Assembly (NCBI GenBank): GCA_016711505.1 | Contig: JADJSV010000020.1 | Coordinates: forward strand, 1 to 64,000 | From: Bacteroidota bacterium | GTDB lineage: Bacteria > Bacteroidota > Bacteroidia > AKYH767-A > 2013-40CM-41-45 | Reading direction: 5' to 3' | DNA length: 64,000 nucleotides | In this document: positions 26,619-34,709 of the stretch, in pieces | Numbering within the stretch: the stretch's first letter is position 1 | Layout of the letters: the number at the start of each line of letters is the position of its first letter | Position numbers and translations under genes: made by a program | Notes under the pieces: generated by a model | Seen by the model: only the letters and a program-made list of their open reading frames with translations | Database searches by the model: none | Told to the model about the DNA's origin: nothing

Positions 26619-28435
26619 TAAGAGTTGCTGGTATTCTTAATGGATTTCAATGATAAGATTCTTTTCTTCAAATCTTCTGCTGTTACAATCTGATAGATGG
26701 AAAAGAAGCCCAGAAAATTTCCATAGATGAAAAATGGAAGGATGATAAAGAAGCTGAAATAGGAAGAAAGTGTATTGAATATATTGGTTATGATACTTAA
26801 TTGTTCACCGGAGACATATATATTCCATTTGGTTACTGATAAATAAAATCCCAGCATTGGAGTTTGTAAGATCAGAAATAATATCATAGAAGTAAAGCTA
26901 ACGACTAGGAAGATCCTGTATGATTTACCTCTTGTAGCTCTGAAGTACCGGTACGCAGGCTTTATTGATTTGGTAAAAAGTTGACCTCGGTAATATGTCA
27001 GAGAAAGCCAGGTCATTAACGGTGGACCCAGAAATATCAGAATAAGCATGGAAGGGAGATTTCCATACTTTATTATTATGTTTATGATAAGTGAAAATAA
27101 AAGTGTGAATGCAAGTGAAGATATTTGTGGTCTGAATGTTTTATTCGCATGTCTGGAAATAAGTTTAAGAAAATAGAAAGATAGAAGACCAAATGCGATT
27201 ACATTTATAAAAAACAAGCGCATGTTTTCTTCGTAATTAAAGATCTTAAATACATTGGGTAGAAAAAATGAAGTTCTGAATTCAAGATCCAGATTGTCGG
27301 AAATAAGAACCAGATAAGTGGCAATGATAGCAGCAGTAAGTAAGCTCCATTTAACAATTTTCCCACCGTAGAGTTTGAAGATGTGAAATACTTCCATGAA
27401 TATATTTCCGGTAGGTTGAATGGCGTCGTAGTCAAACACTTCGTCCGTTTCCGGTTGTAAACTACTTTCAGGAATGTAAGCTGATTTTCCGGAACGATGC
27501 CGGTGAATCGGGTAGAGGACGAAATAAAAAAGTATAAACGCTGCAGAAAGAATAATAATTGAAAGTTTAACGATATCCGGTGCATCGGTATATCTGGTCA
27601 TAAAACTTTCAATGATTGCAGCCATTACAATTATAGGAGCAATTCCGATCAGGATCTTTATACTTTTTCTTGCTCCGATAAAAAAGGATTGTGAGCGGGT
27701 ATAAGTACCCGGAAATACAAGTCCCTTTCCTAAAGTGATCCCTGCACCTCCGGCAATAATTATACAGGAGATTTCCAAAGTTCCATGTAGCCATATGGTG
27801 AGAAAAGATTCTTTAAATAAGCCATAACTGATAAAGAAATATTGAAACACTCCAAGCATAATACCATTGAATAGGAGCATTCCAAGTGTTCCAACACAAT
27901 ACAGCAGACCGAAGATAAAGACCATGAATGACACTCTAAGGTTATTTATACTGATGCCAAGGAACATATCAACGCTATTCATTTTTTTATAGACAGCCAT
28001 TGGATCACCTTTTTTGATGTTCTCTATCGTTGACTGAACATAGTTTTCACCCAGGATCAGGTTTGCAAAGCCCGGATCATGTCGTGAAGAGAATACTCCA
28101 ATTGCTACAGATACAAGAAAAAAGCAGAGGCTGAAAAAAAGTTCCTTCCGTGCAGAATAGACCAGGTCAGGTAGCTCTTCTTTCCAGAATCTGACAAAGC
28201 CGGATCTGCTGGAACTTTTGTTTTTATAGATGAAATAAAATAATTGTTGTGCTATATTGTTAAGATATAGTCTGACGTATCTGTTTGGATAAAAAGTACG
28301 TGCATAGGAAAGATCGTCAGTAACTTGAATAAATAAATTGCTAAGTTTGTCAGGATCTTTTCGCTCTTCCTGCAAAAGTTCTTCAAGTTCCTTCCATTTC
28401 TTTTTATTTTGATCGATGAAATGTGTTTCTTTCAT
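26618..28435 (-). CDS. SpoIIM-like (stage II sporulation protein M family) membrane protein
   Basis: 605 residues, about twice the usual SpoIIM length. The N-terminal half (about 1-325) is the SpoIIM-like domain: a helical cytoplasmic start (DQNKKKWKELEELLQEERKD), then RSGFVRFWKEELPDLVYSAR and helices with SFMVFIFGLLYCVGTLGMLLFNGIMLG and HGTLEISCIIIAGGAGITLG. The C-terminal half adds about six membrane helices, including a stretch that resembles a permease but is not identified. It is the first gene of the operon with DUF4129, DUF4350, MoxR and DUF58. SpoIIM supports cell-wall remodelling in Bacillus, but here nothing points to sporulation. Confidence 0.88.
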   Translation of the reverse strand: MKETHFIDQNKKKWKELEELLQEERKDPDKLSNLFIQVTDDLSYARTFYPNRYVRLYLNNIAQQLFYFIYKNKSSSRSGFVRFWKEELPDLVYSARKELFFSLCFFLVSVAIGVFSSRHDPGFANLILGENYVQSTIENIKKGDPMAVYKKMNSVDMFLGISINNLRVSFMVFIFGLLYCVGTLGMLLFNGIMLGVFQYFFISYGLFKESFLTIWLHGTLEISCIIIAGGAGITLGKGLVFPGTYTRSQSFFIGARKSIKILIGIAPIIVMAAIIESFMTRYTDAPDIVKLSIIILSAAFILFYFVLYPIHRHRSGKSAYIPESSLQPETDEVFDYDAIQPTGNIFMEVFHIFKLYGGKIVKWSLLTAAIIATYLVLISDNLDLEFRTSFFLPNVFKIFNYEENMRLFFINVIAFGLLSFYFLKLISRHANKTFRPQISSLAFTLLFSLIINIIIKYGNLPSMLILIFLGPPLMTWLSLTYYRGQLFTKSIKPAYRYFRATRGKSYRIFLVVSFTSMILFLILQTPMLGFYLSVTKWNIYVSGEQLSIITNIFNTLSSYFSFFIILPFFIYGNFLGFFSIYQIVTAEDLKKRILSLKSIKNTSNS

Positions 28436-28483
28436 TTAGAAAATAATCGGTGTGGATAAATGTAATAATAATAGTAAAACCAA

Positions 28484-29182
28484 ATGCGGACATTAGAAAT
28501 TGTTACCTCACAAAATGTTGCCATAGACTATAATCTGGCGAATATTGGTGAACGTGGCGTTGCTTTCATAATGGATGTCATCTTTATCGGAGTAATAATT
28601 TTTATATTGTCAATTGTTGAAAGCTTTATTGTCCCTTACCAATATATGAATGTGGTTAACTATTCGACATCATTCATTGTCATTTCTTTTTATACTCTTT
28701 TATCTGAAATACTAATGAATGGACAGTCCTGGGGTAAAAAGCTTACCGGATTAAAAGTGGTAAAGATCAATGGGACAGAAGCCCGTTTATCGGATTATCT
28801 GATTCGCTGGGCATTCAGGTCAGTTGATATTTACCTGACACTTACGACTCTCGGTATAATTATGATCAATTCAACTGTTAAGTCGCAGCGATTAGGCGAT
28901 ATGCTTGCCAACACAGCAGTTGTTAAAATTAAACCGGAAAGAAGAGTGACTTTGGCAAATATTGAAAGTCTGAAAAATAAGACAACGCACATAGTCCAAT
29001 ACAAAGAGGTTATGCATATGAATGAAAAGGAAATGCTGGTATTAAAGTCCGCTCTTGATCTAGCGAAGCAAAATCCTAATCGTGCACATGCAGAAGCGCT
29101 TGAATTGTTGTCTACGATCATGCAGGAACGCCTTCATATTCACAACCATGAAAAACCGACCGCGAATTTTTGCAGAAGCTGA
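28484..29182 (+). CDS. RDD family membrane protein, divergent from the MoxR operon
   Basis: 232 residues. The RDD domain starts with YNLANIGERGVAFIMDVIFIG (first helix) and continues through two to three helices. It ends in KSQRLGDMLANTAVVKIKPE (about 130-150), a typical RDD closing. The last 80 residues are a cytoplasmic helical tail (KEVMHMNEKEMLVLKSALDL) probably specific to this group. The gene diverges from the SpoIIM-led operon by only 48 bases, a pairing common in Bacteroidota that suggests a shared process. Function unknown. Confidence 0.9.
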   Translation: MRTLEIVTSQNVAIDYNLANIGERGVAFIMDVIFIGVIIFILSIVESFIVPYQYMNVVNYSTSFIVISFYTLLSEILMNGQSWGKKLTGLKVVKINGTEARLSDYLIRWAFRSVDIYLTLTTLGIIMINSTVKSQRLGDMLANTAVVKIKPERRVTLANIESLKNKTTHIVQYKEVMHMNEKEMLVLKSALDLAKQNPNRAHAEALELLSTIMQERLHIHNHEKPTANFCRS

Positions 29183-29199
29183 TCAATGATTATATTGTG

Positions 29200-29227
29200 T
29201 TAACCAGATAGTTTTTTATCTGATAGT
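29200..29227. terminator. Weak bidirectional terminator between convergent genes
   Basis: CAGATA (29205-29210) pairs with TATCTG (29217-29222) around a T-rich loop, and the outer taac/gtta extend it with a bulge. It lies between the convergent RDD and DCC-family genes. Confidence 0.4.
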
Positions 29228-29622
29228 TACAGGAATCTACTTTTCAATTCCGGTGATGGCACCATACACTGGTCCTTCTTTCCAAACCACTTATAGCGAT
29301 ATTTAGCTATGATGTTATATACAAAATCACGAATTGGAAAAGGGATAATAATGAAAGCATATGTCAGCGGCCAGAGTCCATCCAGTTCTTTTGCAATCCG
29401 AAGTGCTGCACCTGATTTAGTATACAACTTTCCGTTTTTATAAAACACCAATGATTCAATGTAGTCACTTTTCAATCCAAAATCCTGTAGAGTTTTTTGC
29501 GAAAATTCTGATTGCAGCGAACTGAAGAAAAGATTCTTTTTGCGATTACGATTGACTGCAAATTGAACGAAGCCATTACAAAGATTACAGACACCGTCGA
29601 AAAGAATGATGGATTTTTCCAT
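29227..29622 (-). CDS. DCC family thiol-disulfide oxidoreductase-like protein (DUF393)
   Basis: 131 residues, a single domain of normal length. It starts with MEKSIILFDGVCNLCNGFVQF, holding the D-G-x-C-x-x-C motif (C12, C15) of the family, and has the expected VFYKNGKLYTKSGAALRI and late YRYKWFGKK parts. The fold is thioredoxin-like and cytoplasmic or membrane-associated (the hydrophobic LWPLTYAFIIIPFPIRDFVY). Substrates are not known. The gene stands alone, diverging from the complex I operon with a long inverted repeat in between. Confidence 0.93.
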   Translation of the reverse strand: MEKSIILFDGVCNLCNGFVQFAVNRNRKKNLFFSSLQSEFSQKTLQDFGLKSDYIESLVFYKNGKLYTKSGAALRIAKELDGLWPLTYAFIIIPFPIRDFVYNIIAKYRYKWFGKKDQCMVPSPELKSRFL

Positions 29623-29646
29623 TGGGGCAAAGAGATACAGATATCT

Positions 29647-29740
29647 GTGCTAAATCTGCGAGTTCTGTGAGATCTGCGGGAGAAAAAAATAGTGCTCAAA
29701 ATTGTTCCCGCAGATCTCGCAGAACTCGCAGATTTAGCGC
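29647..29740. repeat. Long inverted repeat (gcgagatct words) upstream of the nuo promoter
   Basis: 29647-29681 pairs with 29706-29740 with two mismatches in 35 bases (ctaaatctgcgagttctg and complement), around a 24-base loop. The neighbouring genes diverge, so it is not a normal terminator. Confidence 0.9.
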
Positions 29741-29817
29741 AGATTTTGCGCAAATAAAATTGACTTTTGACATATAAATTTTTCTTCAAATTTGTTAATA
29801 ACCCAACCCCCAACCCA

Positions 29818-29848
29818 TTGATTTTTCAAAAACAATCGTTTATGTTTG
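29818..29848 (+). promoter_or_regulatory. Promoter of the complex I operon
   Basis: TTG (29818-29820), a 20-base spacer and TATGTTTG (29841-29848) match TTG-N17-23-TAnnTTTG. The expected start of transcription near 29855 leaves a leader of about 20 bases before the nuoA ATG at 29874. Confidence 0.8.
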
Positions 29849-29873
29849 ATTGCTTAAATATTGCGAATTTCCA

Positions 29874-30224
29874 ATGGGATTAGGTTCTTTATTAATGTTG
29901 ATCATTTGCGGATTGGCATTTGCTGGCGGTGGTATCGTTTTGTCGAATGTGCTTTCCCGAAAGTCAACGAACTTACAAAAAGGTCAGGCTTATGAGTGTG
30001 GTGTACCAACGGTCGGAAAATCGTGGGTGCAGTTCAATGTAGGATACTATTTGTTCGCATTGTTATTTCTGATCTTTGATGTAGAGCTTGTGTTCTTATA
30101 TCCCTGGGCAGTAGTTGTTAAGGAAGTAGGATTACCTGCATTAGTCGAGATCGTAATATTTCTGTTTATTTTATTCCTCGGATTTTTATATGCTCACAAA
30201 AAGGGCGCTTTGAAATGGATGTAA
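29874..30224 (+). CDS. nuoA: NADH-quinone oxidoreductase subunit A
   Basis: 116 residues from ATG 29874; the TTG at 29850 would lie at the expected transcription start and adds an atypical tail. Three membrane helices (about 3-22, 55-77, 85-105) carry the family's AYECGVPTVGKSWVQFNVGYY loop and the FLIFDVELVFLYPWA helix with its conserved acidic Asp and Glu. NuoA forms the hinge between the membrane and peripheral arms of complex I, close to the quinone site. First gene of the eleven-gene operon; its end overlaps nuoB by 10 bases. Confidence 0.95.
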   Translation: MGLGSLLMLIICGLAFAGGGIVLSNVLSRKSTNLQKGQAYECGVPTVGKSWVQFNVGYYLFALLFLIFDVELVFLYPWAVVVKEVGLPALVEIVIFLFILFLGFLYAHKKGALKWM

Positions 30225-30724
30225 AAGAACAAGACCCAAGAGCTACTTTTCCCGGCGAAGTTCATCCGACTCCCGGTGGTGGAATACTTGTGAGTAAACT
30301 CGATGACGTTATAAACTGGGCGCGTTCAAATTCATTATGGCCTCTTGTATTTGGAACAAGTTGTTGTGCGATTGAAATGATGTCAACAGCTTCTGCAAAA
30401 TACGATTGGTCACGATTTGGTTTTGAAGTTGCACGTGCAACTCCAAGACAAGCAGATGTGATCATCATTGCCGGAACAATCGTAAATAAAATGGCGCCTG
30501 TACTTAAAAGACTATATGACCAGATGCCGGATCCGAAATATGTTGTTGCTATGGGAGCATGTGCAACTTCCGGCGGACCGTTTTTTTACAATACTTATTC
30601 AGTTGTCAAAGGCGCAGATCATATTATTCCTGTTGATGTTTATGTAGCCGGTTGTCCGCCCCGTCCCGAAGCATTATTGCATGCTTTAATTTCCTTACAA
30701 GCCAAAGTCAAAGCCGGAAAATAA
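30215..30724 (+). CDS. nuoB: NADH-quinone oxidoreductase subunit B
   Basis: 169 residues. It carries the terminal [4Fe-4S] cluster N2, ligated by the neighbouring C50 and C51 (SCCAIEMM) and by C116 (GACATSGG) and C147 (CPPRPE). N2 hands electrons to the quinone at the NuoB/NuoD interface. All four ligands are present, so the subunit looks functional. The start overlaps the end of nuoA; nuoC follows after 2 bases. Confidence 0.97.
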   Translation: MDVKEQDPRATFPGEVHPTPGGGILVSKLDDVINWARSNSLWPLVFGTSCCAIEMMSTASAKYDWSRFGFEVARATPRQADVIIIAGTIVNKMAPVLKRLYDQMPDPKYVVAMGACATSGGPFFYNTYSVVKGADHIIPVDVYVAGCPPRPEALLHALISLQAKVKAGK

Positions 30725-30726
30725 AT

Positions 30727-31173
30727 ATGCTTCAGGAAAAACTCTTGTCAATTTGTCCCACTGCTACATTCGAAGAGAATACGCAGTGGCCAACTATTAA
30801 TATTGAGAGCACAGAGTGGCGCAGACTTGCTGAACATCTGAAGAATGATCCTGAATTAGCATTTGATTATTTGTTTTGTATTACCGGAGTCGATTGGAAA
30901 ACACATTTATCGATGGTGTACCATTTATCATCGACGATCCATCGTCATACCATCGTAGTGAAGGCAAAGATTTCTGACAGAAATAATGCTGCAATAGAAA
31001 GCGTATATAATATCTGGGCAACAGCAGAACTGAATGAAAGAGAAGCGTACGATCTTTTCGGAATTAATTTTACTAATCATCCGGATCTGCGCAGATTATT
31101 TTTAACAGACGACTGGGTAGGATACCCGCTTCGCAAAGATTATGAAGATCCAATCAATATGATAAAACTCTGA
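30727..31173 (+). CDS. nuoC: NADH-quinone oxidoreductase subunit C
   Basis: 148 residues from ATG 30727; an upstream in-frame start inside nuoB is not likely. It matches the 30-kDa subunit: DYLFCITGVDWKTHLSMVYH, WATAELNEREAYDLFGINF and a closing HPDLRRLFLTDDWVGYPLRKDYED. It is a separate gene, not fused to nuoD as in some Bacteroidota. NuoC packs against NuoD in the peripheral arm and holds no cofactor. Spacing to nuoD is 6 bases. Confidence 0.95.
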   Translation: MLQEKLLSICPTATFEENTQWPTINIESTEWRRLAEHLKNDPELAFDYLFCITGVDWKTHLSMVYHLSSTIHRHTIVVKAKISDRNNAAIESVYNIWATAELNEREAYDLFGINFTNHPDLRRLFLTDDWVGYPLRKDYEDPINMIKL

Positions 31174-31179
31174 TCCTGT

Positions 31180-32295
31180 ATGTTTGAAGAAGTAGGAACA
31201 ACGGAAATGGGTGATCTGATCATCAATGTAGGTCCGCAGCATCCATCAACGCATGGAGTTTTGCATTTGGTCATTACATTGAATGGAGAGACTGTGAAAA
31301 AAGTTGAACCGCATCTTGGATACATTCACAGGAGTATTGAAAAGATGTGCGAGAGTTTGACTTATCGTCAGTTCATTTATGTTACTTCAAGAATGGATTA
31401 TCTGTCGTCACACATTAATAACCATGCATGCGCATTGGTTGTTGAGAAAGGCCTGCAGATAGAAGTTCCGCAACGTGCTCAATACATAAGAGTCATACTG
31501 GATGAATTGACACGACTGGCTTCACATCAGCTCTGGTGGGGAGCAATGGCTATGGATGTGGGAGCGATCACTCCTTTCTTTCATGCTTTCAGGGAGCGTG
31601 AGATCATAAATGATATCATGGAACAAACATGCGGTGCCCGGCTAACTATGAACTTCATTGTTCCCGGCGGTTGTATGTATGATCTCCATCCTGATTTTGT
31701 AAAAAGTGTAAAAGACTTTATCATTTTCTTCAAAAGTAAGTTGAGTGAATACGATGAAATGGTTACTAACAATCCGATTTTTCAGGCGAGAATGCAAAAT
31801 GTCGGATCGATCACAAAAGAGAATGCAATCTCTTATGGTTGCAGTGGACCGGTTGCAAGAGCTGCCGGAGTGGTTTGTGATGTAAGAAAATTATCGCCTT
31901 ATGATGTGTACTCTCAGGTAGAGTTTACCGAGGCCATAGAAAAAGAAGGGGATTGTTTTGCTCGTTACAAAGTCCGGATGAAGGAAATGAATGAATCAAT
32001 GCGTATCATTGAGCAATTGATCGACAATATTCCTGAAGGTGAATTTCAGGCAAAGACTAAAGCAGTATTGAAATTACCTAAAGGAGATTTTTACAGTAAT
32101 GTAGAAACTGCCAGAGGTGATTTTGGTGTTTATATAATTAGCGAAGGTGGGACAACACCGTACAGAATTAAATTCCGTTCTCCGGGATTTTGTAATCTCT
32201 CAGCATTGGATCATATGGCAAGAGGAAATAAAATCGGTGATCTGGTAGCGATAATGGGTTCGTTGGATCTTGTAATACCGGATATAGACAGATAG
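31180..32295 (+). CDS. nuoD: NADH-quinone oxidoreductase subunit D
   Basis: 371 residues, slightly short for the 49-kDa subunit but complete: it begins with the conserved NVGPQHPSTHGVLHL, where the HxxxH near the quinone site lies. It continues through EPHLGYIHRSIEKMCE, SRMDYLSSHINNHACAL and SGPVARAAG, and ends in MGSLDLVIPDIDR. With NuoB it forms the quinone-reducing site. It is followed, 1 base later, directly by nuoH: nuoE, nuoF and nuoG are missing here. Confidence 0.97.
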   Translation: MFEEVGTTEMGDLIINVGPQHPSTHGVLHLVITLNGETVKKVEPHLGYIHRSIEKMCESLTYRQFIYVTSRMDYLSSHINNHACALVVEKGLQIEVPQRAQYIRVILDELTRLASHQLWWGAMAMDVGAITPFFHAFREREIINDIMEQTCGARLTMNFIVPGGCMYDLHPDFVKSVKDFIIFFKSKLSEYDEMVTNNPIFQARMQNVGSITKENAISYGCSGPVARAAGVVCDVRKLSPYDVYSQVEFTEAIEKEGDCFARYKVRMKEMNESMRIIEQLIDNIPEGEFQAKTKAVLKLPKGDFYSNVETARGDFGVYIISEGGTTPYRIKFRSPGFCNLSALDHMARGNKIGDLVAIMGSLDLVIPDIDR

Positions 32296-32296
32296 A

Positions 32297-33373
32297 GTGA
32301 TAAGCATAGAAAACATATCAGCAAGTATTCATCGGACGTTGAGCAATAATTTGTCGCCGATGTTAACGTCATTGGTCGAACTGACGATAGTTGGAATTTT
32401 TGTTCTGACATTGTTTGCTGTACTGGGACTTGTTCTGGTTTTTATGGAAAGAAAAGTTTCTGCTTATATGCAAATTCGTTTAGGTCCGAATAGAGTCGGA
32501 TACAAAGGAATGGCGCAGACCTTAGCTGATACAATAAAATTGCTGGTAAAAGAAGGTCTGACTCCTGATGGTGCTGATAAATTCTTATTTAATCTGGCGC
32601 CATTCATTGTCATGATAGGAGCAATGCTACTGATGGCTCCGATTCCATTTGCAAAAAATTCACAGATCTGGGATTTGAATATTGGTGTGTTATATATCAC
32701 GGCAGTATCTTCTATTTCAGTTATTGGAATTCTGATGGCCGGATGGTCGAGTAACAATAAGTATTCCTTGCTTGGCGCCATGCGGAGTGGTGCTCAGATC
32801 GTGAGTTATGAACTTTCTGCAGGACTTGCCATTATCAGTATTGTAATTCTGACGGGAAGTTTGAAGATCTCTGATATTATCGCCAGTCAGGAAACCGGAT
32901 GGTGGTTATTCAAAGGACACATTCCTGCATTGATCTCATTTGTTATATTCATCATTGCAGTAACTGCAGAAACGAACAGAGCACCTTTCGATATGGCAGA
33001 AGCGGAGTCGGAACTTACGGCAGGATTTCACACTGAGTATTCAGGGATGAAATTCGCTTTATTCTTTCTTGCGGAATATGTGAATATATTTATTGTTTGT
33101 GCAATTGGTGCAACATTATTCTTAGGAGGATGGATGCCATTTCATATTGGGAACTGGACAGGATTCAATCATCTGATGGATTTCATTCCATCGTCAATCT
33201 GGTTTTTTGGCAAAACCTTCTTTCTGATCTTTGTGATCATGTGGTTTCGGTGGACGTTCCCAAGATTACGTATCGATCAATTGTTGAATTTAGAATGGAA
33301 ATATTTGCTTCCAATAGGAATGTTTAATTTGCTCCTGATGACTATCATCGCAATCATGGGCTGGCATTTCTGA
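32297..33373 (+). CDS. nuoH: NADH-quinone oxidoreductase subunit H
   Basis: 358 residues if read from GTG 32297, one base after the nuoD stop. An ATG at 32360 (MLTSLVELTIVG) is an alternative and would shorten it by 21. About eight membrane helices. Landmarks are VFMERKVSAYMQIRLGPNRVG (near the quinone entrance), the acidic EAESELTAGFHTEYSGMKFALFFLAEY loop and MWFRWTFPRLRIDQL. NuoH links quinone chemistry to the proton path. Coupled to nuoI with a 13-base gap. Confidence 0.93.
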   Translation: MISIENISASIHRTLSNNLSPMLTSLVELTIVGIFVLTLFAVLGLVLVFMERKVSAYMQIRLGPNRVGYKGMAQTLADTIKLLVKEGLTPDGADKFLFNLAPFIVMIGAMLLMAPIPFAKNSQIWDLNIGVLYITAVSSISVIGILMAGWSSNNKYSLLGAMRSGAQIVSYELSAGLAIISIVILTGSLKISDIIASQETGWWLFKGHIPALISFVIFIIAVTAETNRAPFDMAEAESELTAGFHTEYSGMKFALFFLAEYVNIFIVCAIGATLFLGGWMPFHIGNWTGFNHLMDFIPSSIWFFGKTFFLIFVIMWFRWTFPRLRIDQLLNLEWKYLLPIGMFNLLLMTIIAIMGWHF

Positions 33374-33386
33374 TTAAATAAAGAAA

Positions 33387-33866
33387 ATGAGTTTTATAGG
33401 AAATTATATCTCTACGGTTTACAAAGCAGTCACTTCTTTACTGAAGGGAATGCGACGTACGGGATATTATTTTACACATCATAAAGAGATCATTACTCAG
33501 AATTATCCTGAGAACAGAGATGAACTTAATCTCCCTGAACGTTTCAAAGGAGAAGTAGTTATGCCGCATACAGAGAACAATGAACATCGTTGTACCGGCT
33601 GTACTGCATGTGAACTTGCTTGTCCGAATGCGACGATCAAGATCATAACAAAATTTGATATTTCTCCTGAAGGGAAAAAGAAAAAAGCACTCGATACATT
33701 TATTTACCACCTTGAATTATGTACAATGTGTAATTTATGTATTCAGGCTTGTCCAACAGATGCAATAAAAATGGCTCAGACCTTTGAGCATAGTGTTTAC
33801 AACAGAGCTGACTTGACAAAGACTTTGAACAATCCGGATTCTAAATTGATGGAGGGTGTAGAATGA
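33387..33866 (+). CDS. nuoI: NADH-quinone oxidoreductase subunit I
   Basis: 159 residues, a ferredoxin-like subunit with two [4Fe-4S] clusters (N6a, N6b). First ligand set C69, C72, C75, C79 (CTGCTACELACP); second C112, C115, C118, C122 (CTMCNLCIQACP). It carries electrons towards NuoB. Without NuoEFG in the operon, NuoI or the NuoB/C/D/I module would be the natural place where a ferredoxin or similar donor gives electrons. Its end overlaps nuoJ by 4 bases. Confidence 0.96.
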   Translation: MSFIGNYISTVYKAVTSLLKGMRRTGYYFTHHKEIITQNYPENRDELNLPERFKGEVVMPHTENNEHRCTGCTACELACPNATIKIITKFDISPEGKKKKALDTFIYHLELCTMCNLCIQACPTDAIKMAQTFEHSVYNRADLTKTLNNPDSKLMEGVE

Positions 33867-34381
33867 TGGATGCATCAGTAATATCTTTCTATGCGATCTC
33901 GGCATTTCTGCTGGTCTTCGGATTCATGGCAGTTACTGCACGGAAGATCTTCAGAAGTGCGATCTGGCTTTTGTTTTCATTGATCGGAATTGCTTCGCTG
34001 TATTTCTGGATGGATCTTCAGTTTCTTGCCGCTGTTCAGATCATAGTTTATATCGGAGGAATTGTGGTATTAATTATATTCTCAATCTTCCTGACCCAAC
34101 ATAGCGGAGCAGATCTGCCGAAAGCACTTCGAAGCAGAAAAATTGCAGCCGGATTTTTAAGTCTACTTGGGTTTGGAGTCATAGCCGGAATACTTTCAAA
34201 AACGTTGTTTGTTGAAACTTTAACACCAATGGATGTTGATATGAAAACGATCGGTAAGAAAATGTTGTCACTCGGCGGCGATGGATATGCTTTGCCTTTC
34301 GAATTGGTAAGTGTTTTACTTCTTGCTGCTATGATAGGTTGTATAGTAATAGCAGTTAAAAAAGTCCCTGAAAAATCATGA
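33863..34381 (+). CDS. nuoJ: NADH-quinone oxidoreductase subunit J
   Basis: 172 residues with five membrane helices. The family's region FLAAVQIIVYIGGIVVLIIFSIFL is the third helix, with the typical bulge, followed by a hydrophilic loop and VSVLLLAAMIGCIVIA near the end. NuoJ is part of the proton-channel core. ATGA overlaps with nuoI before and nuoK after show translational coupling. Confidence 0.94.
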   Translation: MMDASVISFYAISAFLLVFGFMAVTARKIFRSAIWLLFSLIGIASLYFWMDLQFLAAVQIIVYIGGIVVLIIFSIFLTQHSGADLPKALRSRKIAAGFLSLLGFGVIAGILSKTLFVETLTPMDVDMKTIGKKMLSLGGDGYALPFELVSVLLLAAMIGCIVIAVKKVPEKS

Positions 34382-34692
34382 CTAGTATTCCAATCATACA
34401 CTTTCTGATCGTCAGCACTGCTTTGTTCTTCATCGGTGTTTATGGTTTCTTCACAAGGAGAAATATGATTACGATGCTCATGTCTATTGAACTGATATTA
34501 AATAGTGTGAATATCAATTTTGTGGTGTTCAATAAATATCTGCACCCTGAAAGTAATGACGGATTGTTCTTCAGCCTGTTCATTATTGCCATAGCTGCTG
34601 CTGAAGCGGCTGTTGCCATTGCGATAATTATAAATCTATACCGGACTCATTCAACTATTGATGTTGAAGATGCCAATGAAATGAAGTTGTGA
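34378..34692 (+). CDS. nuoK: NADH-quinone oxidoreductase subunit K
   Basis: 104 residues in three membrane helices. It carries the conserved NMITMLMSIELILNSVNINFV segment with the functional Glu of the first half-channel, and the second acidic site in IIAIAAAEAAVAIAIII. NuoK joins the antiporter-like subunits to NuoJ and NuoA. Overlaps nuoJ by 4 bases; nuoL starts 17 bases later. Confidence 0.95.
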   Translation: MTSIPIIHFLIVSTALFFIGVYGFFTRRNMITMLMSIELILNSVNINFVVFNKYLHPESNDGLFFSLFIIAIAAAEAAVAIAIIINLYRTHSTIDVEDANEMKL

Positions 34693-34709
34693 TCAATTAA
34701 AGAAAAAGC

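Noticed and set aside
15275..28435. CotH and SpoIIM homologues as signs of sporulation
   Set aside because: Both families are widespread outside spore formers, and no spore-specific gene is present.
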